Assembly (NCBI GenBank): GCA_004560375.1
Contig: SFVC01000006.1
Span: 1 to 64,000, forward strand
Direction of reading: 5' to 3'
Length of the DNA: 64,000 bases
DNA from: a bacterium
Lineage (GTDB): Bacteria > Bacillota > Clostridia > Oscillospirales > Oscillospiraceae
The translations under genes were made by a program, and so were the position numbers. The notes under the pieces were generated by a model. The model searched no databases and was not told the origin of the DNA. It saw only the letters and a list, made by a program, of their open reading frames with translations. This document shows, in pieces, positions 51,175 to 60,852 of the stretch (position 1 is the stretch's first letter; every line of letters starts with the position of its first letter).

Positions 51175-51675
51175 TTATACCTTTTCCAGCGCCTCCACGA
51201 TCTCGCCCCAGTACATGGTGTGGTAGTCGCCCTTGTACCACTTGTCCTTCACGTCCGCGGGCATGAGGGCGGGATCCATGGGCATCGCCATCCGCTTGCG
51301 GCACACCAGCACCAGCTGGGCCTGCTCAAAGTAGGGGGCGTTCCCCGCCCCGGCGGCCACGGTGAAGCCGCACTCCTTCACCTTGTCCACGTCCCGGCCG
51401 CTCTTGGAGCCGCACAGGCTGAGCTGGGGGCGGTACTCCTCCCCGAAGAAGGACAGGGTGAAGTATCCGGCCCCGTCCACAAACTCCTTGGTATACCGCT
51501 GGGGGCGGAGATAGCAGGTGGCCATGGGCGCCCCCCACAGCACCCCTAAGCCGCCCCAGGAGGCGGTCATGGTGTTGAGCCGCTCCGGGGTGCCGGCGGT
51601 AATGAGCATCCACTGATCGCCGATGGCGGCAAAGGGGTTCAGGGCCAGGGACTTGGGATCGACCTTCTGGAACAT
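51175..51675 (-). CDS. flavin reductase-like FMN-binding protein
   Basis: 166 residues with the split-barrel flavin reductase pattern: WMLITAGTPERLNTMTASWGGLGVLWGAPMATCYLRPQRYTKEFVDG (divided as NTMTASWGGLG and YLRPQRYTKEF), then FTLSFFGEEYRPQLSLCGSKSGRDVDK. Such proteins bind FMN and reduce flavins or small substrates; partner unknown. ATG 51675 has AGGAGGT. Followed by hflX in the same direction. Confidence 0.88.
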   Translation of the reverse strand: MFQKVDPKSLALNPFAAIGDQWMLITAGTPERLNTMTASWGGLGVLWGAPMATCYLRPQRYTKEFVDGAGYFTLSFFGEEYRPQLSLCGSKSGRDVDKVKECGFTVAAGAGNAPYFEQAQLVLVCRKRMAMPMDPALMPADVKDKWYKGDYHTMYWGEIVEALEKV

Positions 51676-51732
51676 GATGGGATACCTCCTGATTTTATAT
51701 GGTCTCTTATTATATGCGGGACAGGGTGAAAA

Positions 51733-51766
51733 AGAGAAAGACCCGCTGCCGTGTGCAGCGGGTCTT
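51733..51766 (-). terminator. terminator of rpmE
   Basis: AAGACCCGCTGC-acacg-GCAGCGGGTCTT reading leftward, then TCTCTTTTTC. Confidence 0.82.
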
Positions 51767-51780
51767 GGAGTGACAGGGTT

Positions 51781-51981
51781 TCAGCCCAGGCCGAACTTCT
51801 TGTTGAAGCGGCTGACGCGTCCGCCGGTATCCACCATCTTCTGCTTACCGGTGTAGAAGGGGTGACACTTGGAGCAGACTTCCACCTTGATGTCCTTCCT
51901 GGTCGAGCCAGTCTCGATGACGTTGCCGCACGCGCACGTAATGGTGGTGTGGTTGTAGCTGGGATGGATGCCTTCCTTCAC
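51781..51981 (-). CDS. rpmE: 50S ribosomal protein L31 (zinc type)
   Basis: 66 residues: KEGIHPSYNHTTITCACGNVIETGST and VCSKCHPFYTGKQKMVDTGGRVSRFNKKFG (each split motif is diagnostic). Cys residues in TCACG and VCSKC are the zinc ligands, so this is the C+ form, not the zinc-independent paralogue. Starts at GTG 51981 with AGAGGTG seven bases upstream. Monocistronic with its own terminator. Confidence 0.97.
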   Translation of the reverse strand: MKEGIHPSYNHTTITCACGNVIETGSTRKDIKVEVCSKCHPFYTGKQKMVDTGGRVSRFNKKFGLG

Positions 51982-52175
51982 AGGGATTCACCTCTTTCTG
52001 TCGATGAAAAGTCCGGAAGCCGCGAGGGCTTCTTTTAAACGCAAACCGTATCTTATCATGTCCCGGGGGAAAATGCAAGTACTTTTTTTCATTCCCAGGA
52101 TCTTTCTTTTTCAGCCGCCCCGGCGGCCGGAGCGCCGCGGGAGAAAAGTATTTTCCCGAATTGACCGCCACGCCC

Positions 52176-52204
52176 TTGCCTTTGCCGCCGCAATTTGATA
52201 TAAT
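52176..52204 (+). promoter_or_regulatory. promoter of the gdpP-rplI-dnaB operon
   Basis: TTGCCT, 17 bp, TATAAT. Confidence 0.72.
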
Positions 52205-52242
52205 CTTTTATCTATGGGAAAATGGGAAACGAGGTGTGCGCG

Positions 52243-54258
52243 GTGTATCAGAAGCTGACCCGGATGCTGGCCCCCCGGATCGGGCTGTATTTTGCGGTGC
52301 TGCTGGCCTTCTGCGGCGTGACCGGCCTGCTGGGCCGGTGGGACGCCGCCGCCGTGGAGCTGGCGGCGACGGCGGCGCTGTTCGTGGCCTATCTGGCCGA
52401 CCGCCTGCGCCGCCGGAAGGCGGCCAACCGCTATCTCAAGGAACTGCTGGACAGCATGGATCAGGCCACCCGGGACGGCACCCTGAACTGCCCCCTGCCC
52501 CTGGTGATCTTCCGGCCGGAGACGGACGAGGTGGTGTGGTCCAACGAGCGGTTCCTCCGGATCACCGGCGACCGGGAGGGCCTGTTCGACACCAAGCTGG
52601 CGGATTTGGCCCCCGCCTTCGACAGCCGCTGGCTGCTGGAGGGCAAGACCGAGTGCCCGGAGGAGGTGGCGCTGGGGGATCGGCGCTACCAGGTGTTCGG
52701 CGACGTGGTTCGCTCCGCCGCCGGCGGGGACGAGACGGTGCTGGCCACCACCTACTGGCTGGACGTGACGGATCTGGCGGACACCCGGGACATCTACCAC
52801 GCCACCCGGCCGGTGCTGGCCCTGCTGCTGCTGGACAACTACGAGGACGCCATCAACGGCCAGGACGAGAACATCCGCTCCGCCATGCTCAGCCAGATCA
52901 GCCAGCGGCTGTCCCAGTGGGTGGAGGACTCCAAGGGGATCTTCCTCCGGCTGGATCGGGATCGGTTCCTGTTCCTCTTTGAGGAGCAGTACCTGGCGGG
53001 CTTCAAGGCGGAAAAATTCTCCCTGCTGGACAGCGTGCGGGAGGTGGTGAACCCCGCCGGCATCGCCGCCACCATGTCCATCGGCATCGGCGTGGACGGG
53101 GACACCTTCGACGAGCTGTACCGCTTCGCCAACCTGTCGGTGGAGATGGCCCTGTCCCGGGGGGGCGATCAGGCGGTGATCAAAAACCGCTTCACCTTTG
53201 AATTTTACGGCGGGCGCAGCAAGGAGGCGGAGCGCCGCACCAAGGTCAAGAGCCGGGTGATGGCCTCCGCCATGGGCGAGCTGGTGGCGGACGCCTCCCA
53301 GGTGCTGGTGATGGGCCACAAGTCCCCGGATATGGACGCGGTGGGGGCGGCGGTGGGGGTGTGCGCCATCGCCCGCATGAAGGGGATCCCCCACTACATC
53401 GTCCGGCCGACGGGCTCCACCCCCGCCGACGAGCTGTACGACCGGGTGGCCAGGCTGCCCCAGTATGAGGGTGTGCTGCTGGATCCCCAGGAGGCCATGG
53501 TGCGGGCGGACTCCCAGTCCCTGCTGGTGGTGGTGGACACCAACCGGCCCGAGCAGGTGCAGGATCGGGAGCTGCTGGCCTCCTGCAACAAGGTGGCGGT
53601 CATCGACCACCACCGGCGGGCGGCCACCTATATCGAGGGGGCGGCGCTGAACTTCCACGAGCCCTACGCCTCCTCCGCCTGCGAGCTGGTGGCGGAGCTC
53701 ATCGCCTATCTGATGGAGCCCACCGACCTGCTGCCCGGGGAGGCCCAGGCCATGATGGCGGGGCTGATGCTGGACACCAAGAACTTCACCATGCGAACCG
53801 GGGGCCGCACCTTCGAGGCGGCGGCCATGCTCCGCCGGGCCGGCGGGGACACCGGCGAGGTACGCAAGCTGTTCCAGACCGACTTTCACGACACGGTGGC
53901 CAAATACGGCGTCATCCAGGCCGCCAGGCTCTACCGGCCGGACATCGCCATCGCCGCGGTGGACGCCGCGGTGGGCCGGGTCACCGCCGCCCAGGCGGCG
54001 GACGAGCTGCTGAACATCGCGGGTATTTCCGCCTCCTTCGTCCTCTATCCCGACGGGGATCGGGTGGTGCTCTCCGCCCGGAGCATCGGCGCCACCAACG
54101 TGCAGGTCGTCGTGGAGGCCCTGGGCGGCGGCGGCAACGCGGCGGCGGCGGGGGCCCAGATCCCCGGCCGGACGGTGGACGAGGTGCGCCGGGAGCTCAC
54201 CGCGGTGCTGGACAGCTACTTTGACGACAACGACCAGGAGAAACCCGACGAAACATAA
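52243..54258 (+). CDS. gdpP: cyclic-di-AMP phosphodiesterase GdpP
   Basis: Membrane-bound hydrolase of c-di-AMP. About 671 residues: two transmembrane helices (~10-50), a PAS-like domain, a degenerate GGDEF domain (LSRGGDQAVIKN at its end), then DHH (VMGHKSPDMDAVGAAVG, VVDTNRPEQ, VIDHHRRA, GLMLDTKNFTMRTG) and DHHA1 (ALGGGGNAAAAGAQ). GTG 52243 is favoured by GAGG eight bases upstream; ATG 52222 in frame lacks a site but could be used. Operon order gdpP-rplI-dnaB is conserved in Firmicutes. Confidence 0.95.
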   Translation: MYQKLTRMLAPRIGLYFAVLLAFCGVTGLLGRWDAAAVELAATAALFVAYLADRLRRRKAANRYLKELLDSMDQATRDGTLNCPLPLVIFRPETDEVVWSNERFLRITGDREGLFDTKLADLAPAFDSRWLLEGKTECPEEVALGDRRYQVFGDVVRSAAGGDETVLATTYWLDVTDLADTRDIYHATRPVLALLLLDNYEDAINGQDENIRSAMLSQISQRLSQWVEDSKGIFLRLDRDRFLFLFEEQYLAGFKAEKFSLLDSVREVVNPAGIAATMSIGIGVDGDTFDELYRFANLSVEMALSRGGDQAVIKNRFTFEFYGGRSKEAERRTKVKSRVMASAMGELVADASQVLVMGHKSPDMDAVGAAVGVCAIARMKGIPHYIVRPTGSTPADELYDRVARLPQYEGVLLDPQEAMVRADSQSLLVVVDTNRPEQVQDRELLASCNKVAVIDHHRRAATYIEGAALNFHEPYASSACELVAELIAYLMEPTDLLPGEAQAMMAGLMLDTKNFTMRTGGRTFEAAAMLRRAGGDTGEVRKLFQTDFHDTVAKYGVIQAARLYRPDIAIAAVDAAVGRVTAAQAADELLNIAGISASFVLYPDGDRVVLSARSIGATNVQVVVEALGGGGNAAAAGAQIPGRTVDEVRRELTAVLDSYFDDNDQEKPDET

Positions 54259-54298
54259 CCCGCGGGCATACGCCCGGATTTCATAGGAGGGAACGACC

Positions 54299-54748
54299 AT
54301 GAAGGTAATTTTACAGCAGGACGTAAAGGGCCAGGGCAAGAAGGGCCAGATGGTGGAGGTGTCCGACGGCTACGGGCGGAACTTCCTCCTGCCCCGGAAG
54401 CTGGCGGTGGAGGCCACGGCGGAGAACGTGAACACCATGAAGATGCAGGACAAGGCCAAGGCCGCCCGGCTGGCCGAGGAGAAGGCGGCGGCCCAGGCCC
54501 TGGCGGAGCGGCTGGAGGGCGTGCAGGTGAAGATCAAGGCCCGGGCGGGCCAGGGGGGCAAGCTGTTCGGCTCCATCACCAGCAAGGAGATCTCCGAGGA
54601 ACTGAAAAAGCAGTTTGACATGGATGTGGGCAAGAGCAAGATCGTGCTGGCCGAGCCCATCAAGTCCTTCGGCGCCTTTGACGTGAAGTGCAAGCTGGGC
54701 AGCGAGGTGTCCGGCGTGATCCACGTGCTGGCCATCGAGGACAAGTAA
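54299..54748 (+). CDS. rplI: 50S ribosomal protein L9
   Basis: 149 residues: MKVILQQDVKGQGKKGQMVEVSDGY (N-terminal domain, with the family's GRNFLLPRKLA), long connecting helix (AKAARLAEEKAAAQALAERL), and C-terminal domain GKLFGSITSKEISEEL. Normal length. AGGAGGG precedes the ATG. Part of the gdpP-rplI-dnaB operon. Confidence 0.97.
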   Translation: MKVILQQDVKGQGKKGQMVEVSDGYGRNFLLPRKLAVEATAENVNTMKMQDKAKAARLAEEKAAAQALAERLEGVQVKIKARAGQGGKLFGSITSKEISEELKKQFDMDVGKSKIVLAEPIKSFGAFDVKCKLGSEVSGVIHVLAIEDK

Positions 54749-54749
54749 C

Positions 54750-55022
54750 ATGGCGAAGAAAGAAAAAGCGCCCCCCGCCCCCCGCCGCTGGACGCCCCGG
54801 CAGGCCCAGGGCATCATCGGGCGGCTGCTGGTGCCGGCCATTCTGTTAGGGGTGCTGGCGGTGTCTCTCCGGCAGGTGTGGCCTCTTTACCTGGCCTTTG
54901 GGCTGTGGGTGGTGATGGCCCTGATCCTCTATAAATACTGGCGCTGCCCCAAGTGCGGCAAGACCCTGCCCAAGACGGGCAAGACCTTTGAGTGTCCCAG
55001 GTGTGGGGCCAAAATCGACTGA
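54750..55022 (+). CDS. small membrane zinc-ribbon protein
   Basis: 90 residues: basic/Pro-rich N terminus (MAKKEKAPPAPRRWTPRQ), two transmembrane segments (~24-62), then a zinc ribbon WRCPKCGKTLPKTGKTFECPRCGAKID with two CxxC pairs. Starts two bases after rplI and uses a GAGGA within it. An insertion into the usual rplI-dnaB spacing; function unknown. Similar in layout to the protein at 37873-38268. Confidence 0.75.
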   Translation: MAKKEKAPPAPRRWTPRQAQGIIGRLLVPAILLGVLAVSLRQVWPLYLAFGLWVVMALILYKYWRCPKCGKTLPKTGKTFECPRCGAKID

Positions 55023-55053
55023 ACATCCCATCCGCTGAAAGGAGGCCCCACCC

Positions 55054-56415
55054 ATGCCCGCGGACGAACTGATGGAATTGCAGCTCCCCCATTCCGTGAT
55101 GGCGGAGCAGTCGGTGCTGGGCTCCATGCTCATCGATGAGCGGTGCGTCCCCGCCGTCATGGAGCGGCTGCGGCCCGACGACTTCTATATGCGCCAGAAC
55201 CGGGCGCTGTTCGACGTGATGTTCACCATGTTCAACCGGTTCGAGACCATCGACCCGGTGACGGTGGTGGATCGGATGAAGCAGGCGGGGGCCTATGACG
55301 ACAGCACAGTGCCCTACCTGCGCCAGCTCATGGAGATCACCCCCACCGCCGCCAACGTGCTGGAGTACGTGGACATTGTGGCGGACAAGGCCCTGCTGCG
55401 CCGGGTGGGGGAGGCCGCCGGGGAGCTGGGGGAGCTGGTGCGGGCCGAATCGGGCACCGCCGCCCAGATCCTGGAGGCGGCGGAGCAGCGCATCTACGCC
55501 ATCCGGCAGGGCCGGGCCGCCCGGGGGCTGAGCCACATCTCCTCCGTGATGAACGAGGTGTGGGAGACCATCAAGGAGCGGCAGGCCCAGGGGAGCGAGT
55601 TCCCCGGCATCTCCACGGGGCTTGTGGATCTGGATCGGCGGATCTCCGGGCTGAACGACTCCGACCTCATCATCGTGGCGGGCCGGCCCGGCATGGGCAA
55701 GTCCTCCCTGGCCATGAACATCGGGGTGGAGGCCGCCAAGCACTCGGGGAAGAGCGTGGCGGTGTTTTCCCTGGAAATGAGCAAGGCCCAGCTGGGTCTG
55801 CGGCTGGTGGCCACCGAGGCCCTCATCGACAACAAGAAGCTGACCACCGGGCGCATCGTGGGGGAGGAGGAATGGGGCCGGGTGGCCCTGGCGGTGGCCA
55901 GCCTGAGCCAGGCCAGGATGTACCTGGACGACGACGCCTCCCTGTCGGTGGCGGAGATCAACGCCAAGTGCCGCCGCATCGACGATCTGGGGCTGGTGAT
56001 CGTGGACTACCTCCAGCTCATGACCTCGGCGGGGGGGCCGCCCAAGAACAACGAGAACCGGCAGCAGATCGTGTCCGATATGTCCCGCTCCCTGAAGCTG
56101 ATGGCCAAGGAGCTGAACGTGCCGGTGATCTGCGCCTCCCAGCTGTCCCGGGCCAACGAGAGCCGCAGCGCCGGCCAGCGCCGGCCCATGCTGTCCGACC
56201 TGCGGGAGTCCGGCGCCATCGAGCAGGACGCGGACATTGTCATGTTCATCCACCGGGAGAGCTACTACGAGGACGACACGGAGAACCCCAACCTGGCGGA
56301 GTGCATTGTGGCGAAAAACCGCCACGGCGAAACGGGCACCGTCATGATGGAGTGGCGGCCGGAGTTCACCGTGTTCCGCAATCTGGCCTACCAATATGAC
56401 GACGAGGATCTGTGA
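55054..56415 (+). CDS. dnaB: replicative DNA helicase
   Basis: Hexameric 5'-3' helicase at the fork (DnaC in Bacillus naming). 453 residues: N-terminal domain (PHSVMAEQSVLGSMLID), RecA-like ATPase with GRPGMGKSSLAMN (Walker A), FSLEMSKAQLGLRL, VIVDYLQLM (Walker B), SQLSRANESR and LRESGAIEQDADIVMFIHRE. No intein. AAAGGAGG precedes the ATG. Follows rplI as is common; tilS starts two bases after its stop. Confidence 0.97.
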   Translation: MPADELMELQLPHSVMAEQSVLGSMLIDERCVPAVMERLRPDDFYMRQNRALFDVMFTMFNRFETIDPVTVVDRMKQAGAYDDSTVPYLRQLMEITPTAANVLEYVDIVADKALLRRVGEAAGELGELVRAESGTAAQILEAAEQRIYAIRQGRAARGLSHISSVMNEVWETIKERQAQGSEFPGISTGLVDLDRRISGLNDSDLIIVAGRPGMGKSSLAMNIGVEAAKHSGKSVAVFSLEMSKAQLGLRLVATEALIDNKKLTTGRIVGEEEWGRVALAVASLSQARMYLDDDASLSVAEINAKCRRIDDLGLVIVDYLQLMTSAGGPPKNNENRQQIVSDMSRSLKLMAKELNVPVICASQLSRANESRSAGQRRPMLSDLRESGAIEQDADIVMFIHRESYYEDDTENPNLAECIVAKNRHGETGTVMMEWRPEFTVFRNLAYQYDDEDL

Positions 56416-56416
56416 G

Positions 56417-57766
56417 ATGGGCGACCCCTTCCGCTTTGACCTGATCCCCCCGGGGACGGGGGTGCTGTGCGCCCTGTCCGGCGGGGCGGACAGTATGTAC
56501 CTGCTGTGCCGCCTGCTGGAGGGGCGGGAGAAGTACGGCTGGACGGTGTACGCCGCCCACTTCAACCACGGCCTGCGCCCCACCGCCCAGCGGGACGAGG
56601 ACTTCGTCCGGGACTGGTGCGAAAGGCAAAACGTCTCGCTGTTCCGCTGCCGGGAAAACGTAGGGGAGTACGCCTCCCAAAACAAACTTTCCGTAGAGGA
56701 GGCGGGGCGGATCCTGCGCTACCGTTTTCTGGAGGGCGCCGCTTGGGAACGGGGAAGCAACGAGCACCCCATCCTCGTGGTCACCGGACACCACGCCGGG
56801 GACAACGCCGAGACGGTGCTGATGAACCTGATCCGGGGGTGCGGGCTCAACGGGCTTGTGGGCATCCCAGAGCGCCGGGGGAACATCGTCCGGCCCATGC
56901 TGGACGTGACCCGGCGGGAGATTGAGGCCTATTTGGAGAAACACAACGTCCCCCATGTGGAGGACGAGACCAACGCCGCCCCGGCCTACACCCGCAACCG
57001 GGTGCGCCTGGAGCTGCTGCCCCTGCTGGAGGAGCTGAACCCGAGGGCGGTGGAGCACATCTGCGCCGCCGCCGCCCGCCTGCGGGAGGACGAGGAGGAG
57101 CTGTCCCGGCAGGCGACGGCCATCAGCCGGGCGGGGCTGGAGGTGCCGGGGGGGCTGGCGGTCAACGTGGACGATCTGCGCCAGGCGCCCCGGCCCATCG
57201 CCCTGCGGGCCTGCGGCCAGCTGCTGGAGCAGGCGGGGCTGGGGGGCCAGTCCGTCCACCGGGAGGGGATGCTGGCCCTGGCCCTGGGGGAGGATCCCTC
57301 CACCCAAATCGACGTACCGGAGGGAACTGCGCGGCGGCAGTATGGGCTGCTGGTGCTGTCCCGTCAGGAGGATCCGGAACCGCCCGCCCCCAAAGAGCTG
57401 GTGGAGGGCGAGAACCGCTGGGGGAGCTGGATCATCCGCTGTATCCGGGCGGAGTGTCCGGGGAAAGCATATGTCAGCCCCCGGGAGTTCTATTTGAAGC
57501 CGGATCGCTACCTCATCCGCCCCCGGCAGGAGGGAGATCAGATCACCCTGGGGAAGCGTCCGGCCAAGACGGTGAAAAAGCTCATGATCGAGGGCCGGGT
57601 GCCCGCCTGCCGCCGGGGGCTTGTCCCCGTGCTGGACGCTTCGGGGCGGGCGGCGGCCCTGGGGGGCTTCGGCCCCGGCCGGGAGTTTCTGGCCCAGCCG
57701 GGAGAACCGGCCCTGCATATTATCTTAAGAGCAGAGGAGAATGAACATGATCCATCCAGACATTGA
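56417..57766 (+). CDS. tilS: tRNA(Ile)-lysidine synthetase
   Basis: Converts C34 to lysidine in tRNA-Ile(CAU). 449 residues: PP-loop LCALSGGADSMYLL (~18-31), HFNHGLRP, TGHHAGDNAETVLMNLIRGCGLNGLVGI, RNRVRLELLPLLEELNP, and C-terminal TilS domain with RPRQEGDQITLG. ATG 56417 (MGDPFRFDL) lies directly after the dnaB stop. Its 3' end overlaps the hpt start by 20 bases. tilS-hpt-ftsH is a conserved Firmicutes order. Confidence 0.95.
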   Translation: MGDPFRFDLIPPGTGVLCALSGGADSMYLLCRLLEGREKYGWTVYAAHFNHGLRPTAQRDEDFVRDWCERQNVSLFRCRENVGEYASQNKLSVEEAGRILRYRFLEGAAWERGSNEHPILVVTGHHAGDNAETVLMNLIRGCGLNGLVGIPERRGNIVRPMLDVTRREIEAYLEKHNVPHVEDETNAAPAYTRNRVRLELLPLLEELNPRAVEHICAAAARLREDEEELSRQATAISRAGLEVPGGLAVNVDDLRQAPRPIALRACGQLLEQAGLGGQSVHREGMLALALGEDPSTQIDVPEGTARRQYGLLVLSRQEDPEPPAPKELVEGENRWGSWIIRCIRAECPGKAYVSPREFYLKPDRYLIRPRQEGDQITLGKRPAKTVKKLMIEGRVPACRRGLVPVLDASGRAAALGGFGPGREFLAQPGEPALHIILRAEENEHDPSRH

Positions 57767-58289
57767 ACAGGTACTCTACACCGAGGAACAGCTTCGGGAT
57801 CGCGTCCAGGAGGTGGGCAGGCAGATCGCCGCCGACTACGCGGGCCGGGAGCCCCTGCTGATCTCCGTACTGCGGGGATCCTACATCTTCATGGCCGACC
57901 TCACCCGGGCCATCGACCTGAACGTGACGGTGGACTTCATGGCCGTGTCCTCCTACGGGGCGGGCACCGCCAGCTCCGGGCAGGTGGAGATCAAGAAGGA
58001 TCTGTCCGACTCCATCGAGGGCAAGGATCTCATCATCGTGGAGGACATCCTGGACTCGGGCAACACCTTGTATTACCTCATGGACGTGCTCCGGGCCCGG
58101 AAGCCCGCCTCCATCCGCATCTGCGCCCTCATGGACAAGCCGGAGCGCCGGGCCAAGCCCATCACCGCCGACTACGTGGGCTTCACCATCCCCGACGCCT
58201 TCATCGTGGGCTACGGGCTGGACTACGCGGAGAAGTACCGCAACCTGCCCTATGTGGGGGTTTTGAAGCCCAGCGTATACGGGGCGTAA
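57747..58289 (+). CDS. hpt: hypoxanthine phosphoribosyltransferase
   Basis: Purine salvage: hypoxanthine or guanine plus PRPP. 180 residues: LLISVLRGSYIFMADLTRAI, SSYGAGTASSGQVEIKKDL and the PRPP motif LIIVEDILDSGNTLYYL. ATG 57747 (MIHPDIEQVL) sits seven bases after AGGAG; ATG 57741 is too close. In Bacillus HprT also binds TilS/FtsH-operon products; only the operon context is visible here. Confidence 0.95.
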   Translation: MIHPDIEQVLYTEEQLRDRVQEVGRQIAADYAGREPLLISVLRGSYIFMADLTRAIDLNVTVDFMAVSSYGAGTASSGQVEIKKDLSDSIEGKDLIIVEDILDSGNTLYYLMDVLRARKPASIRICALMDKPERRAKPITADYVGFTIPDAFIVGYGLDYAEKYRNLPYVGVLKPSVYGA

Positions 58290-58330
58290 CGACGGGGCGG
58301 GCCATCCGCTCTGATTAAGGAGAAAAAACG

Positions 58331-60232
58331 TTGAAGCAGCAAAACAGATTGGTAAGCATCCTATTTTATGTGGCCATACTCGCCGCCCTGCTGTGGGGGC
58401 TGCTGGCCTTCACCGGGGCGGGCCGGGGGGGCCAGGTGACCTACTCCGCCGCGCTGGGCTACTTCCAGCGGGAGCAGGTGGCCCGGTTTGTGGTGGACGG
58501 CAACGGCCTGCTGACCATGGAACTGCGGGACGGCAACGTGCGCCGCCACGAGCTGGCGGACGTGGACGCCTTCCGGCAGGAGCTGGAGCCCCTGCTCCGG
58601 GAGCAGATGGACGAGGGCATTCTGGAGGGATACGACTTCCGCAAGCCCTTTGAGCTGCCCCTGTGGCTGGTGGTGTTGATCCCGTGCCTGGCCTCGGCGG
58701 CGCTGGCGCTGGTGCTGTGGATGATGCTGAACGCCCGGCAGCAGAGCGCCTCCCAGGGGGGCGGCGGCCCGGGGATCAGCCGCTTCGGCCAGGCCCGCAC
58801 CGTGGAGGGCGGCAAGGACAGCGCCGTCACCTTCGACGACGTGGCGGGGGCGGACGAGGAGAAGCAGGAGCTCCAGGAGCTGGTGGACTTTCTCAAGGAG
58901 CCCCAGAAGTTCATCGACCTGGGGGCCCGCATCCCCAAGGGGGTGCTGCTGGTGGGCCCGCCGGGGACGGGCAAGACCCTGCTGGCCAAGGCCGTGGCCG
59001 GGGAGGCGGGGGTGAAGTTTCTGTCCATCTCGGGCTCCGACTTTGTGGAGCTGTATGTGGGCGTGGGCGCGTCCCGGGTGCGGGATCTGTTCGACCAGGC
59101 CAAGAAGGACAGCCCCGCCATCGTGTTCATCGACGAGATCGACGCCGTGGGCCGCCAGCGGGGCACCGGCCTGGGCGGCGGCCACGACGAGCGGGAGCAG
59201 ACCCTGAACCAGCTGCTGGTGGAGATGGACGGCTTCTCCGCCAACGAGGGGGTCATCGTGCTGGCGGCCACCAACCGGCAGGACATTCTGGATCCCGCCC
59301 TGCTCCGCCCCGGCCGGTTCGACCGGCAGGTGTACGTGGGCCGCCCGGACATGAAGGGCCGGGAGGAGATCCTCCGGGTGCACACCCGGAAGAAGCCCCT
59401 GGCGGAGGACGTGGATCTGCGGGAGATCGCCCGGGAAACCACCGGCTTCACCGGGGCGGATCTGGAGAACCTGATGAACGAGTCCGCCCTGCTGGCCGCG
59501 CGGAAGGACCAGCGGTTCATCACCCTGGCGGACGTGCAGGAGTCGGTGATCAAGGTGCTGGCGGGCCCCGAGAAGCGCAGCCGGGCCCGGATCGAGGAGG
59601 ATCGGCGGATCACCGCCTATCACGAGGCGGGCCACGCCGTGGTAAGCCACGCCCTGCCCACCCAGGATCCGGTGCAGCAGATCACCATCGTCCCCCGGGG
59701 CAGCGCCGCGGGCATGACCATCAACCGGCCCCAGGAGGATCGGGATCACGTGACCCAGCTGCGGCTGGAGGAGACGCTGGCCACCCTCCTGGGGGGCCGC
59801 TGCGCCGAGGAGACCGCCCTGGGCTTCGTGTGCACCGGCGCGGTGAGCGACCTGGAGCGGGCCACCTCCATTGCCCGGGACATGGTGACGAAATACGGCA
59901 TGAGCGGGCGGCTGGGCCACACCGCCTTCGGCGGGGGCCACGACGAGGTGTTCATCGGCCGCTCCATGGCCCAGGCCAAGCCCTACTCCGAGGAGACCGC
60001 CGCCCTCATCGACCGGGAGGTGAAGGCCCTGCTGGACGGGGCCTACGAGAAGTGCCGGGAAATATTGCGGCGGGATCGGGACAAATTAGAGACGGTGGCC
60101 CAATTCCTGCTGAAGCACGAGAGCATGGACGCCGCCCAGTTCCAGCTGGTGTACGACGATCCGGCGGCGCTGGAGGCGTCCCCGGAGGCGGGGGAAGGCC
60201 TGAGCCATGGAAAGGGACAATCGGATGGATGA
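58331..60232 (+). CDS. ftsH: ATP-dependent zinc metalloprotease FtsH
   Basis: Membrane AAA+ protease degrading damaged or regulatory proteins. 633 residues: two transmembrane helices (~8-27 and ~110-134) around a short extracellular domain, AAA module (VLLVGPPGTGKTLLAKA with Walker A ~209-216, IVFIDEIDAVGR, SRH region ATNRQDILDPALLRPGRFDR), zinc site HEAGH at ~431-435 and a C-terminal Asp helix. Starts at TTG 58331, fixed by AAGGAG eight bases upstream. lepB overlaps its end. Confidence 0.96.
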   Translation: MKQQNRLVSILFYVAILAALLWGLLAFTGAGRGGQVTYSAALGYFQREQVARFVVDGNGLLTMELRDGNVRRHELADVDAFRQELEPLLREQMDEGILEGYDFRKPFELPLWLVVLIPCLASAALALVLWMMLNARQQSASQGGGGPGISRFGQARTVEGGKDSAVTFDDVAGADEEKQELQELVDFLKEPQKFIDLGARIPKGVLLVGPPGTGKTLLAKAVAGEAGVKFLSISGSDFVELYVGVGASRVRDLFDQAKKDSPAIVFIDEIDAVGRQRGTGLGGGHDEREQTLNQLLVEMDGFSANEGVIVLAATNRQDILDPALLRPGRFDRQVYVGRPDMKGREEILRVHTRKKPLAEDVDLREIARETTGFTGADLENLMNESALLAARKDQRFITLADVQESVIKVLAGPEKRSRARIEEDRRITAYHEAGHAVVSHALPTQDPVQQITIVPRGSAAGMTINRPQEDRDHVTQLRLEETLATLLGGRCAEETALGFVCTGAVSDLERATSIARDMVTKYGMSGRLGHTAFGGGHDEVFIGRSMAQAKPYSEETAALIDREVKALLDGAYEKCREILRRDRDKLETVAQFLLKHESMDAAQFQLVYDDPAALEASPEAGEGLSHGKGQSDG

Positions 60233-60842
60233 TAAGTTAGACGGGCTGCTCCCCCAGGGGGACGCCGCCCCGGAGGAGGGGCAGGATCCCGCCGGCGGCA
60301 GGGCCAAGCGGGACGGCTCCGCCAGCCGGGATCTGTACCTGAACGTGCGGGTGCTGGTGGGGATGATGGCGGTGTTTGTGCTGCTGTTTACCTTTGTGGC
60401 CCGGGTGATCGTGGTCAGCGGCCCGTCCATGGAGAGCACCCTGTGGGAGCGGGATCTGATCTTCGTCTGGGCCCTGGGCTACGAGCCCAGGCAGGGGGAC
60501 ATCGTGGTGCTCACCCAGGAGCACTACCAGGAGGACTCCATCATCAAGCGGGTCATCGCCACCGGCGGCCAGCGGGTGGACATCGACTACAACACCGGCA
60601 CGGTGTACGTGGACGGTCAGGCCCTTCAGGAGGACTATATCAACGAGCCCATGCGCCTGCCCGGCTGGGGGGAGGGGGTCAACCATGTGGAGGTGCCCGA
60701 GGGGTGCATCTTCGTCATGGGGGACAACCGGAACCACTCCGCCGACAGCCGCCATCCCGACATCGGGATCGTGGACGCCCGGTGCGTCATCGGCCGGGGG
60801 CTGGCGGTGCTGTTCCCCTTCAACCACTGGCAGGGATTATGA
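60207..60842 (+). CDS. lepB: signal peptidase I
   Basis: Cleaves secretory signal peptides. 211 residues: acidic cytoplasmic N terminus, one transmembrane helix (~48-66), box B VSGPSMESTLWERD with catalytic Ser74, box D DSIIKRVIATGGQRVD with Lys114, box E GDNRNHSADSRH. ATG 60207 overlaps ftsH by 26 bases; an alternative ATG at 60225 (MDDKLDGLL) also has a fair RBS. Position after ftsH is unusual but co-directional. Confidence 0.93.
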   Translation: MERDNRMDDKLDGLLPQGDAAPEEGQDPAGGRAKRDGSASRDLYLNVRVLVGMMAVFVLLFTFVARVIVVSGPSMESTLWERDLIFVWALGYEPRQGDIVVLTQEHYQEDSIIKRVIATGGQRVDIDYNTGTVYVDGQALQEDYINEPMRLPGWGEGVNHVEVPEGCIFVMGDNRNHSADSRHPDIGIVDARCVIGRGLAVLFPFNHWQGL

Positions 60843-60852
60843 GGTGGAAGCG